Below, piece by piece: positions 1 through 6,040 of a DNA stretch of 18,003 nt. A program made the translations under genes and the position numbers. Source of the stretch: an uncultured bacterium (GTDB lineage: Bacteria > Patescibacteriota > Microgenomatia > UBA1400 > PJMF01); the NCBI GenBank assembly GCA_903959355.1, contig CAJBWJ010000053.1, positions 1 through 18,003 on the forward strand, given 5' to 3'. The notes beneath the pieces are model-generated. The model was not told the DNA's origin. It was given only the letters and a program-made list of their open reading frames with translations, and made no database searches. Every line of letters begins with the position of its first letter. The first letter of the stretch is position 1.

Positions 1-482
1 CCATTTTTTGGATTTGGCATTAAACCTTTTGGTCCAAGAACACGAGCGAATTTAGCTAATTTTGGCATAAATTCTGGGTGGGCGACCAAAATTTCAAAAT
101 CAATTTTACCAGCTTCGATGTCACTCAAAACTTGAGCATCAACGACGGTAACTTTGACAGTCTTACCAGTTGAATGAGGAAGAGCTAAGTTGATACTTTC
201 GCCAATTTCTCTAACAGCAACATGAGCTTCAACTGAACCAACAAATTTGGTGTAGGAAAGTTTTTTAACTAGCTCAACAGCTTCTTTGACCTGGTAAAAT
301 TTAGCTTTGTCCAATTTAGAACGAACAGCTTTGTATTTTGCACCACGGACTTTTTTAGCTTTGGCTGGTTTTTTGGCTGCAACTGCTTCAGGAGCAGCGG
401 CTTCTTCTACTTTTTCTTCGACTTCGACAATTTTGACTTCAGTCTCTTTTTCTGTCATGTCGACATTTTTTTTGCTTCCCAT
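1..482 (-). CDS. rplA: Ribosomal protein L1 (uL1), partial (3' end outside window)
   Basis: Large-subunit protein of the L1 stalk, which helps release deacylated tRNA; in many bacteria it also represses its own L11-L1 mRNA. The first 160 residues are visible. Residues 1-56 are a charged, Lys/Ala/Glu-rich extension absent from E. coli L1. The L1 domain then begins (KFYQVKEAVELVKKL, TKFVGSVEAHVAV, LPHSTGKTVKVTV) and reaches the signature VLGPKGLMPNPK just before the window edge. Between VKVTV and AGKIDF it lacks about 18 residues that E. coli L1 has in domain II. The start at 482 is the first ATG in frame; an ATG at 458 (MTEKETE) is an alternative. The gene follows rplK after about 70 bp, the standard L11-L1 order. 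Identity is secure; start is moderately sure. Confidence 0.93.
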   Translation of the reverse strand, partial: MGSKKNVDMTEKETEVKIVEVEEKVEEAAAPEAVAAKKPAKAKKVRGAKYKAVRSKLDKAKFYQVKEAVELVKKLSYTKFVGSVEAHVAVREIGESINLALPHSTGKTVKVTVVDAQVLSDIEAGKIDFEILVAHPEFMPKLAKFARVLGPKGLMPNPKN

Positions 483-551
483 ATTTACTTTCTTGTGGTG
501 CGAACGGCTGGGGTAAAGTTTGAGCCTCCCACTTATTTATTTTTTTATAAT

Positions 552-974
552 TTATACGATGTTGATACCCATGGATTTGGCTGAACCGATGACACTTTGC
601 ATAGCATTGTTAACGTCATTGGTGTTCATGTCTGGCATTTTTTTGATAGCAATAGCTTTAACTTGATCCATAGTGATTTTAGCTTTATTGTCTTTTCCGG
701 CAGTAGCGCTACCAGCTTTCATTTTGAGAGTTTGCTTAATCAAGTCAGAGACTGGAGGCAATTTCAAAACAAAAGTGAATGAATTGTTTTCGTAAATAGT
801 AATTTCAGCTGGAATGACTTGACCTTTTTGGTCAGCAGTAGCAGCGTTATACTGTTTAAGAAAATCCATCATGTTAATACCAGCTTGACCCAAAATTGGA
901 CCGACTGGAGGTGCTGGAGTAGCAGTACCAGCTGAGAGGTTTAGTTTTAAGACTGATTTAATTTTTTTGGCCAT
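552..974 (-). CDS. rplK: Ribosomal protein L11 (uL11)
   Basis: Component of the GTPase-associated centre of the 50S subunit, binding 23S rRNA and contacting elongation factors. The 140-residue length is normal. The N-terminal domain has the proline-rich signature PAPPVGPILGQAGINMMDF (residues 20-38), and the C-terminal RNA-binding domain ends in GSAKSMGINIV. No Shine-Dalgarno sequence lies at normal distance from the ATG: the only purine-rich block (AGGAG, 997-1001) is 22 nt upstream. Instead an in-frame TAA at 975-977 directly abuts the ATG, giving TAAATG, so translation may depend on re-initiation after an upstream small ORF. It is followed by rplA and preceded by nusG, with a 210-bp gap that carries its own promoter-like sequence. 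Confidence 0.97.
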   Translation of the reverse strand: MAKKIKSVLKLNLSAGTATPAPPVGPILGQAGINMMDFLKQYNAATADQKGQVIPAEITIYENNSFTFVLKLPPVSDLIKQTLKMKAGSATAGKDNKAKITMDQVKAIAIKKMPDMNTNDVNNAMQSVIGSAKSMGINIV

Positions 975-1052
975 TTAAGTTCGCATTTTGTTTTGACTCC
1001 TCAGCATCTCTCGAGTAAGGACGCTTGCTCGGGTGATGCAATGCATCGTCAA
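975..1052 (-). CDS. Possible leader peptide upstream of rplK (25 aa)
   Basis: A 25-codon small ORF starts with TTG at 1052 and has a good Shine-Dalgarno (AAAGGAG, 1062-1068) spaced 9 nt away; an ATG two codons later (1046) is an alternative start. The peptide reads (M)TMHCITRASVLTREMLRSQ and ends NKMRT. Its TAA stop abuts the rplK ATG in the same frame. A second SD-like AGGAG inside the ORF is 10 nt before an internal ATG at 986, which would give only M-R-T-stop. No homology is recognised. It may be a translational-coupling device or leader peptide for rplK, or chance. The SD spacing and TAAATG junction are seen directly; the function is inferred. Confidence 0.35.
   Translation of the reverse strand: MTMHCITRASVLTREMLRSQNKMRT
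1012..1031. other. Hairpin inside the rplK leader
   Basis: Positions 1012-1019 (CGAGTAAG) pair with 1024-1031 (CTTGCTCG) around a 4-nt loop. On the plus strand every pair forms, with one G-U. On the rplK mRNA strand there is one A-C mismatch. A second near-palindrome, GATGCA-A-TGCATC, follows at 1035-1047. Both lie within the leader-peptide ORF and are GC-rich compared with the surroundings. Role unknown. Confidence 0.4.
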
Positions 1053-1166
1053 ATCAAAATACTCCTTTCATTTATATTTTAAGTTGTATTTTTATGTTTT
1101 TCTTCAAGATGAAAATTTGAGAAGCGCGGATCCCTAATCCACCAAATTTTTATTTTGAAGAAGGAT

Positions 1167-1175
1167 ATTATATCA
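1167..1175 (-). promoter_or_regulatory. Extended -10 promoter candidate for rplK-rplA
   Basis: On the minus strand TGA-TATAAT is a perfect extended -10 element just past the nusG stop codon. No good -35 is seen. Transcription would start near 1160, leaving a leader of about 185 nt before rplK. This would let the L11-L1 genes be made independently of secE-nusG. Confidence 0.5.
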
Positions 1176-1177
1176 TC

Positions 1178-1196
1178 AAAAAGGTTATACCTTTTT
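1178..1196 (-). terminator. Weak terminator-like hairpin at the nusG stop
   Basis: AAAAAGG (1190-1196, minus) can pair with CCTTTTT (1178-1184) across a TATAA loop that includes the nusG stop codon. The stem has only two GC pairs and its T tract is part of the stem, so termination would be weak at best. It lies directly before the extended -10 of rplK. Confidence 0.25.
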
Positions 1197-1805
1197 TACT
1201 TGCAAGAAATCCAATTCCACTGGAGTCTCTCTACCGAAGATATTAAGAAGAACGGTAACTTTACCTTTTTCTTCATCAATCTTATCAACGGTTCCGAGGA
1301 AGTCATTGAATGGTCCTTCGACGACCTTGACAGCTTCGCCATCAACGAAATCAGCTTTGTAGGAAGCTTCACCAGATTGCTCGGTGTACTTCATGATAGC
1401 TTCGACTTCACTTTTTGGTAGTGGAGTAGGTTTGCTACTCATACCAACAAAACCAGTGACTCCGTCAGTAGTGCGAATAGCCAACCAAGCATCGTCAGTC
1501 ATTTCTAATTTGACCAACATGTAGCCTGGAAAGATTTTCTCACTAACAGTTTTTCTCTGACCTCTACGAATTTGAATTTTGTCTTGAGTTGGAATTAAAA
1601 CTTGAATGATTTTGTCAGTTAAATGCAAAGTTTGAGCACGTTGTTTAAGTGCTTCAGCAATTTTTTTCTCGTGGCCTGAGTAAACGTGTACGACATACCA
1701 GCGAGCTTTTTTGTTATCTACGTCAGAAATATTAACCAAGTTTGGAGATTGAACTCTCACTTCTTGGACTTCTGGGATTTCTGGCACTTGCATTTGATCG
1801 GTCAT
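1185..1805 (-). CDS. nusG: Transcription termination/antitermination protein NusG
   Basis: RNA polymerase-binding elongation factor that couples transcription to Rho or to ribosomes. The 206-residue product has a disordered N-terminal lead (1-32), an NGN domain (about 34-140, starting ARWYVVHVYSGHEKKIAEAL, with PGYMLVKLEM and the TDGVTGFVG segment) and a C-terminal KOW domain (about 155-206, GEAVKVVEGPFNDFLGTV). I chose the ATG at 1805 because AAGGA lies 4-5 nt upstream and secE ends 38 bp before. An upstream in-frame extension to 1922 would overlap secE and has no family support. It is the second gene of a secE-nusG unit, the usual bacterial order. Confidence 0.97.
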   Translation of the reverse strand: MTDQMQVPEIPEVQEVRVQSPNLVNISDVDNKKARWYVVHVYSGHEKKIAEALKQRAQTLHLTDKIIQVLIPTQDKIQIRRGQRKTVSEKIFPGYMLVKLEMTDDAWLAIRTTDGVTGFVGMSSKPTPLPKSEVEAIMKYTEQSGEASYKADFVDGEAVKVVEGPFNDFLGTVDKIDEEKGKVTVLLNIFGRETPVELDFLQVKKV

Positions 1806-1843
1806 AATTCCTTTTTTGGTGATTCCTTTTACAAAGGAGAATA

Positions 1844-2026
1844 TTATATCAGAATTCCCATGATTTTTTGTAGGAGAAAATCGATGCCTCCAAGATAGAG
1901 TGCGAGCAAAGCTGCCACACAAACCACGAGGAGAGTCATGTTTTTAGTGCTCTCTTTAGTTGGCCAAGTAGTCTGCTTGAGTTGAGCAATTACTTCTCTA
2001 AAATATTCTTTAATTTTTGTAAACAT
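1844..2026 (-). CDS. secE: Preprotein translocase subunit SecE
   Basis: Small essential subunit of the SecYEG channel that clamps SecY. The 60-residue protein matches the single-spanning minimal SecE: an amphipathic cytosolic helix (FTKIKEYFREVIAQLKQ), the conserved hinge TTWPTKEST (residues 19-27) and one membrane segment (about 31-57). It begins 66 bp after the cohesin-like gene ends and is followed by nusG, so the secE-nusG unit has classical order. A strong promoter candidate lies just upstream. The start is fixed by length and family, with a modest TTAGG about 9 nt upstream. Confidence 0.96.
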   Translation of the reverse strand: MFTKIKEYFREVIAQLKQTTWPTKESTKNMTLLVVCVAALLALYLGGIDFLLQKIMGILI

Positions 2027-2049
2027 AAAATTACCTAAGTTTCCCTTGG

Positions 2050-2078
2050 ATTCTATCTGTAAGATAGCTTTTTTTCAA
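2050..2078 (-). promoter_or_regulatory. Promoter of secE-nusG with an embedded palindrome
   Basis: On the minus strand TTGAAA (2073-2078), 17 bp of spacer and TAGAAT (2050-2055) form a near-consensus housekeeping promoter; transcription would start near 2043, 17 nt before secE. The spacer and -10 contain a perfect inverted repeat (2053-2058 CTATCT, 2062-2067 AGATAG, 3-bp centre). It could be an operator. On the plus strand the same hairpin runs into seven Ts, so it could also stop antisense transcription. Confidence 0.65.
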
Positions 2079-2092
2079 GTTAGCTTATCAAT

Positions 2093-4054
2093 TTATAACT
2101 GCAGAGGCTTATCTTCTGGAATTTTAACGGCTTCCTCTGGTTTTTTAAATCCAGAGTTATCATCTATTTTCCATGGATCTTTTTTTGCATTAGCGATCGA
2201 GATGATAATTAGAGCAATTGCGATGAGTAAAATTACCCCAGCAAAAGCCAACCATTGCCATGAGAAATTAGATAAGAATTTGCCAATACCACTTTGAAAA
2301 ATACTAATTTTCTTTTCGCTTGTAACTGGAGTGGTGCTAGGTTGTGCTTTTACAGAGCTAGCGCTGGCATTTTTATCTTTATCGTTGGTTGAAGAAGCAG
2401 CGATGCAAGAAATTTCTTCTGGATTATCAGCTAAACGACATTTGCCTTTATAACAACGCATATCGGCGCCACAGTCACGATTGTTGTTGCAACCCTGATT
2501 GCAGCCATTGGTGGTTAAATCATAGGCCTCACTAGGCAAGAGAACTGTTTTTCCAGAGCTATCAGTGTAAGAATTAACGTTAGTTCCACCTTTATTAGCA
2601 GTTGTAGTGCTGTTGCCGGTGGAAGTCTTAGTAGCAACGGTTTTTACCTGACAAGAACTGCTGTCTAAGTTTTTTGCATCGCGACAACGATTCCAGAAAC
2701 AAGTTAAACCTGAGCCGCATTCATTATTATTGGCACAATATTGGTTGCAACTACGATCAGTAGATTGAATTCCTGGGGTAGTGAGACAAAGACTGTTGTT
2801 TGGATTGCTTTCATTACGGCAAACATTTTCTGAAGAACAAACTAATCCAGGAGCACAACTTTTGCTTTGATCACTGTCTTTACCACAAGCTTCGTTACAA
2901 TTTTTGTAACTACTTTGATCGCCACTACAGTAATTTACATAATAACGAACTGATGCAATGTGTTGACCATTTCCGTTAGTACTGTAAAGACGGAAGAAAT
3001 ATTCTCGGCTTGGCTCAATGCTCAAAGGATCTTTTCCGCTAGTGGCATTGCTAAAACCTTTGGCGCTGACCATGATCCAATCGCCATTAGTTTGGTCGAT
3101 GTTGCCATCAACTTTTTTATGATAAAAATCATTAAAAGTTGGACTGTTGCTAATATCAATCCAGGTTACATTGGTATATTTTTTGCTGTCAAAAACTACA
3201 AAGAGTGATCCGCCGTCAGATGGTTGATTTAAACATTTATCGTTTGAGGAAAGATAAAAATAATTACTGTTGGCACTGACGACACTGTTGTCAACGCATT
3301 TTTGACTTAATTCTTTAAGAGTTTCGTCTTCATACCATTGGCATTTGTCTGGTTGAGTAGAATATTGTCTAGTTTGCCAGCCATTTTTACATTCTCCCCA
3401 AGAAGTATACTCAAAGTAGCATTGAGAACGATCGATGCCATTTTGTGTAACATAATATTGGAAGTCGATGACTGATGGTTTTTGTAAAATATCTTCAGAT
3501 GTTTCACGCTCTATTACTGTGCTGTCTTGGCTGATCTTAATTCTTAAGCTACCTTCTTTCTGTGGAGTGAACTTCAATTGAGAGATGGTCATCATTTGAT
3601 TATGAGTTCCATAAGCTATGGCTGGATCTTTGATGTTTAAGAGAAGAGTAACGGTGTAGCAATCTTTTTCACAAATGCTTTGAACTACTTCTTGCTTACT
3701 GATTTCTAGCTCGGCTGGATATACATTGGTGAAATTAATTTTACTTTTATCTAGCAAACCCTTGTCAGCAACAATTTCAAAGATGAGTTCAATAGCATCT
3801 ACTGACTTATCTTTTGTGTTTAATTGGAGGTTAATCTTTTGTTCCTCATCAACTTTTAAGGTACTTTGATCAAAAGGATAGGTATCTAATTCTGCTAAGC
3901 CAGAATCGACCATGGCTGCTTTTCTACTGTCTAAACTAAGTTCAGAAATAGGTTTTTTGAGAAACATTACTGCAAGTAAAGCGACGGACATGACTAGAAC
4001 GATCATGAATAGACCGAACGTAGCTAAACTATTGTTCTTTTTATTTTGTAGCAT
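2093..4054 (-). CDS. Membrane-anchored surface protein with cohesin-like and Cys-rich repeats
   Basis: Predicted large extracellular protein (653 residues) held by two membrane segments: 12-32 and 600-623, the latter followed by a 30-residue cytosolic tail. After the first segment comes a beta-sandwich region (about 62-200: LKVDEEQKINLQLNTK, VDAIELIFEI, MMTISQLKFTPQKEGSLRI) that resembles cohesin domains. A thrombospondin-1-like motif follows (YTSWGEC..GWQTRQY, 216-231), then a second beta-rich region (263-376). Three related six-Cys repeats lie at 386-423, 436-468 and 518-550 (pattern CNxxC..C..C..CR..C), separated by a Ser/Thr-rich linker. Its start overlaps the end of the dockerin-like gene by 14 bp, so the two are translationally linked; that pairing supports the cohesin reading. 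Cohesin assignment is inference from pattern and context, not a search. Confidence 0.7.
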   Translation of the reverse strand: MLQNKKNNSLATFGLFMIVLVMSVALLAVMFLKKPISELSLDSRKAAMVDSGLAELDTYPFDQSTLKVDEEQKINLQLNTKDKSVDAIELIFEIVADKGLLDKSKINFTNVYPAELEISKQEVVQSICEKDCYTVTLLLNIKDPAIAYGTHNQMMTISQLKFTPQKEGSLRIKISQDSTVIERETSEDILQKPSVIDFQYYVTQNGIDRSQCYFEYTSWGECKNGWQTRQYSTQPDKCQWYEDETLKELSQKCVDNSVVSANSNYFYLSSNDKCLNQPSDGGSLFVVFDSKKYTNVTWIDISNSPTFNDFYHKKVDGNIDQTNGDWIMVSAKGFSNATSGKDPLSIEPSREYFFRLYSTNGNGQHIASVRYYVNYCSGDQSSYKNCNEACGKDSDQSKSCAPGLVCSSENVCRNESNPNNSLCLTTPGIQSTDRSCNQYCANNNECGSGLTCFWNRCRDAKNLDSSSCQVKTVATKTSTGNSTTTANKGGTNVNSYTDSSGKTVLLPSEAYDLTTNGCNQGCNNNRDCGADMRCYKGKCRLADNPEEISCIAASSTNDKDKNASASSVKAQPSTTPVTSEKKISIFQSGIGKFLSNFSWQWLAFAGVILLIAIALIIISIANAKKDPWKIDDNSGFKKPEEAVKIPEDKPLQL

Positions 4055-4421
4055 TTATGTCTTTCTCTTTTAAATTAACGATTGTGTTAAATATTGAGTA
4101 GTCTTTTGCGTCAACTTTGCCATCTTGATTCAGGTCAGCTTTTTTGGATTTTTCATCATTCTTCAAAAAAGCCTCTTTTATCAGTTTAGCATCTTTTTCA
4201 TCAATTTTTCCATCTTGATTAAGATCGGCCTTTTGAAGCACTTCTTTTTCTACTATGCGATAAATTTTTGGAGTTTGATTTTGGCTCTTTTTATAGCCGA
4301 CATGCCAGAAGGTTACTAGAGAAAGCAGTAAAACAAGAATAAGACCGAAAAGAATCAGATTTGATTCAATCTCTTCTTTTTTAGATTTACTGACTTTTTT
4401 TGAAGGCATTAGATCAAGCAT
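4041..4421 (-). CDS. Membrane-tethered dockerin-like protein
   Basis: A 126-residue protein with a basic cytosolic start, one membrane segment (about 21-43) and a short extracellular part holding two calcium-binding loops of identical pattern, DLNQDGKIDEKD (66-77) and DLNQDGKVDAKD (96-107), each followed by a helix. Paired loops of this form are the hallmark of dockerin domains, which bind cohesins in a calcium-dependent way. It is the first gene of the pair with the cohesin-like protein and overlaps it by 14 bp. Dockerins are normally fused to secreted enzymes; here nothing but a membrane anchor is attached. An ATG at 4409 (MPSKK) is an alternative start. EF-hand calcium proteins other than dockerins are possible, but the loop spacing and partner argue for dockerin. 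Confidence 0.8.
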   Translation of the reverse strand: MLDLMPSKKVSKSKKEEIESNLILFGLILVLLLSLVTFWHVGYKKSQNQTPKIYRIVEKEVLQKADLNQDGKIDEKDAKLIKEAFLKNDEKSKKADLNQDGKVDAKDYSIFNTIVNLKEKDINATK

Positions 4422-4458
4422 AACTGATTTCTTACTCTTAGGTCAAGTAGTTTACTTA

Positions 4459-4494
4459 TGTTATACTTTTAGAACCTTATTATTTAGAAAGGTT
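4459..4494 (+). promoter_or_regulatory. galU promoter candidate and leader hairpin covering its RBS
   Basis: TG-T-TATACT (4459-4467) is an extended -10 element; no convincing -35 is seen. Transcription would begin near 4474. AACCTT (4473-4478) is complementary to AAGGTT (4489-4494), which contains the AAAGG ribosome-binding site of galU. If the transcript starts early enough, this 6-bp hairpin would mask the RBS. The region also separates galU from the divergent dockerin-like gene. Confidence 0.4.
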
Positions 4495-4503
4495 AAATTT
4501 TTT

Positions 4504-5409
4504 ATGTCAGAGAAGTTGGTTCGTAAAGCAATTATTACTGATGCCGGTTTTGCCAGTCGTTATTTACCGATTACTAAAACCATACCAAAAGCAATGCTGC
4601 CAATGGGTAATCGTCCCATCATGCAATTCGTCATTGAGGAATGCGTAGAAGCTGGCATAGAAGAAATTATTATTGTGGCTACTCCAGAAGGTAAGCCAAT
4701 TTATGAGGATTACTTCAATAATAATGTTAACCGTATTCGTAAACAATTAGCCGCTCAAGGCAAAGAAGATCGTTATGAATTAGTGCAACAGGTTTTGGAT
4801 TATCCAAAAATTATTGTAATTACACAGGATCCAAGTCTTCCATATGGCAATGGTTCGCCATTTGCTAGCGCCAAGGCTTTTGTAGAGCACGAAGATGCTT
4901 TCTTGGCTATCTATAGTGACGATATTGTTTTTGGTAATCCTGGTGCAGCCAAAACTTTAGTTGATGCTTATTACCAGCATAATGACGCTGCTGCCATCAT
5001 CATGGCCGAAGAAATTCCTAGAGAAGAAGTTTCTAAATACGGAATAGTTTCTCTACAAGATGGCAGTTATCATGATGGTCAAGAAAATATATTAGTTAAT
5101 ATTGTTGAGAAACCATCTATAGAAGAAGCACCTAGTAACTTGGCTTCTTATGGTCGTTATCTTTTGACTCCAGCTATTTTTGACTATTTGACAGTCAGCG
5201 GAACTGGCAAAGATGGCGAATTATGGACAGTTGATGCGATCGAAAAGCTTAAGCAGTCTGGCAAGAAAGTTTTAGTGGTCAAGAATGATAGTAAATGGAT
5301 GACCACTGGTGATCCAGAAAATTATTTCAAAGCACATCTTAAATTTGTCATGGAAAATGAGAAGTATGGTAGCAAAATTGGGGAATGGGTTGAAGAAATT
5401 TCCAAATAA
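4504..5409 (+). CDS. galU: UTP-glucose-1-phosphate uridylyltransferase (divergent GalU family)
   Basis: Nucleotidyltransferase making UDP-glucose from UTP and glucose-1-phosphate for surface glycans. The 301-residue length fits GalU. The N-terminal nucleotide-binding signature is present in altered form: AGFASRYLPITKTIPKAMLP (14-33), where GalU proteins usually have AGxGTR. Other family points are YGNGSP (114-119), the metal-binding region YSDD (137-140), EKP (202-204), EEAPSNLASYGRYLLTP (207-223), GELWTVDAI (238-246, usually GEIQLTDAI) and TTGDPENYFKA (267-277). The changes leave room for a different sugar phosphate or nucleotide. It is transcribed away from the dockerin/cohesin genes. RBS AAAGG lies 11 nt before the ATG. 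Confidence 0.85.
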   Translation: MSEKLVRKAIITDAGFASRYLPITKTIPKAMLPMGNRPIMQFVIEECVEAGIEEIIIVATPEGKPIYEDYFNNNVNRIRKQLAAQGKEDRYELVQQVLDYPKIIVITQDPSLPYGNGSPFASAKAFVEHEDAFLAIYSDDIVFGNPGAAKTLVDAYYQHNDAAAIIMAEEIPREEVSKYGIVSLQDGSYHDGQENILVNIVEKPSIEEAPSNLASYGRYLLTPAIFDYLTVSGTGKDGELWTVDAIEKLKQSGKKVLVVKNDSKWMTTGDPENYFKAHLKFVMENEKYGSKIGEWVEEISK

Positions 5410-5485
5410 GCGGGAAGACTTTCCATTGTATCAATTTTCAATTTATAAAAACAGGTTTATTTCTCAGTAAGTTGCTTTACAATTA
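5410..5485. other. Gene-free spacer after galU
   Basis: AT-rich spacer between the galU stop and the 172-bp element. A weak GGAA/TTCC hairpin follows the stop, with no T tract, so no terminator can be claimed. The only other signal is TACAAT at 5478-5483, a possible -10 for a transcript starting near 5490. Confidence 0.3.
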
Positions 5486-5669
5486 ATTTTGAAGCACCTT
5501 AAATCCACCTTCTTTTGCAGGAAAGTAAAGCATTGTTTTTCCTCAACAGCTCTTTATTGGGCTTATAGGAGTATTTTGTTTCCGTGGAAACAGAATCTTC
5601 TTGCCCACCTGGTTTCTCCGGGGAAAGAGGCTTACTTTCCTGCAAAGGGAAGTGGAGGTGCTTATTTTG
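5486..5669 (+). repeat. 172-bp element with long terminal inverted repeats and 6-bp flanking direct repeats
   Basis: Two arms form an imperfect inverted repeat: 5492-5498 with 5657-5663 (7 bp), 5504-5508 with 5652-5656 (5 bp), 5514-5527 with 5633-5646 (14 bp, perfect), extended by three pairs inwards. The interior folds too: a small hairpin 5533-5549, CTCTTT (5550-5555) with AAAGAG (5624-5629), GGGC (5559-5562 area) with GCCC (5603-5606), and a 10-bp hairpin with loop CGTG (5572-5595) lengthened by AGGAG/CTTCT. The element is bounded exactly by ATTTTG (5486-5491 and 5664-5669). This fits either a structured small RNA with a 6S-like long closing stem, or a MITE with a 6-bp target duplication. 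A TACAAT -10-like box lies at 5478-5483. Confidence 0.6.
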
Positions 5670-5757
5670 TTTATACAAACAGCATCTATTTTGACCGAGC
5701 TTCAGCGAGGGAATGTCCGAAGTGGAGACGGAGGACGCACTTCATCAAAAAGAAATA
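5670..5757. other. Gene-free spacer with a degenerate repeat copy
   Basis: The stretch turns GC-rich toward its right end. GTCCGAA at 5715-5721 followed by GCACTTCATC (5736-5745) matches the start and middle of the 35-bp repeat unit that begins at 5758, with an expanded centre. GAAGTG and CACTTC within it can pair. No protein-coding signal is convincing here. Confidence 0.3.
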
Positions 5758-5894
5758 GTCCGAAATTCGCACTGCATCTTTCGTACCAGATTGTCCGAAA
5801 TTCGCACTGCATCTTTCGTACCAGATTGTCCGAAATTCGCACTGCATCTTTCGTACCAGATTGTCCGAAATTCGCACTGCATCTTTCGTACCAG
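5758..5894. repeat. 35-bp tandem direct repeat, four copies
   Basis: Four head-to-tail copies of a unit that begins GTCCGAAATTCGCACT start at 5758, 5793, 5828 and 5863; the first three are identical over 35 bp and the fourth over its first 32. There are no spacers. The unit length is not a multiple of three, so open frames across it are not coding. CGAAA and TTTCG within each unit can pair. A degenerate copy lies upstream near 5715 and another downstream (5923-5949), the latter holding the -10 box of the tRNA promoter. Confidence 0.9.
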
Positions 5895-5936
5895 CTGTTT
5901 TTTGCTTGTGCAAAAAAGCAGGGTCCGAAATATAAT
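5895..5936 (+). promoter_or_regulatory. Promoter of the tRNA-Thr/Tyr/Thr cluster with overlapping palindrome
   Basis: A consensus TATAAT at 5931-5936 lies 22 nt before the first tRNA; transcription would start near 5943. The best -35 is TTGTGC (5906-5911), with a long 19-bp spacer. A palindrome at 5895-5921 (CTG-TTTTTTGC, loop TTGT, GCAAAAAA-G-CAG, one bulge) covers that -35, a possible operator or residual terminator. Confidence 0.55.
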
Positions 5937-5958
5937 ACTCATGTCTTTCGTGTATTTT

Positions 5959-6031
5959 GCCTTTGTAGCTCAGTTGGTAGAGCGCAGTCTTGGTAAGACT
6001 GAGGTCTCGGGTCCGATCCCCGACAAAGGCT
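5959..6031 (+). tRNA. tRNA-Thr (anticodon GGT)
   Basis: Full cloverleaf: acceptor GCCTTTG (5959-5965) with CAAAGGC (6024-6030), D arm GCTC/GAGC, anticodon stem CAGTC/GACTG with loop TTGGTAA (anticodon 5992-5994), and T arm TCGGG/CCCGA with loop TCCGATC. Discriminator T at 6031. CCA is not encoded; the next bases are CA. First gene of a three-tRNA cluster leading to rpmG. Confidence 0.97.
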
Positions 6032-6040
6032 CATTTTGTA

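Noticed and set aside
1806..1922. N-terminal extension of NusG
   Set aside because: It would overlap secE; the ATG at 1805 has a good RBS and fits family length.
5516..5600. RNase P RNA-like words (AGGAAAGT, ACAGAA, GGCTTATAG)
   Set aside because: They occur in the wrong order and spacing for the RNase P core, and the region is explained by a different pairing.
5758..5894. CRISPR array
   Set aside because: The four repeats are contiguous with no spacers and no cas genes are nearby.
5898..5921. Terminator upstream of the tRNA cluster
   Set aside because: The T run is in the 5' arm of the palindrome, not after it, and no gene ends there.
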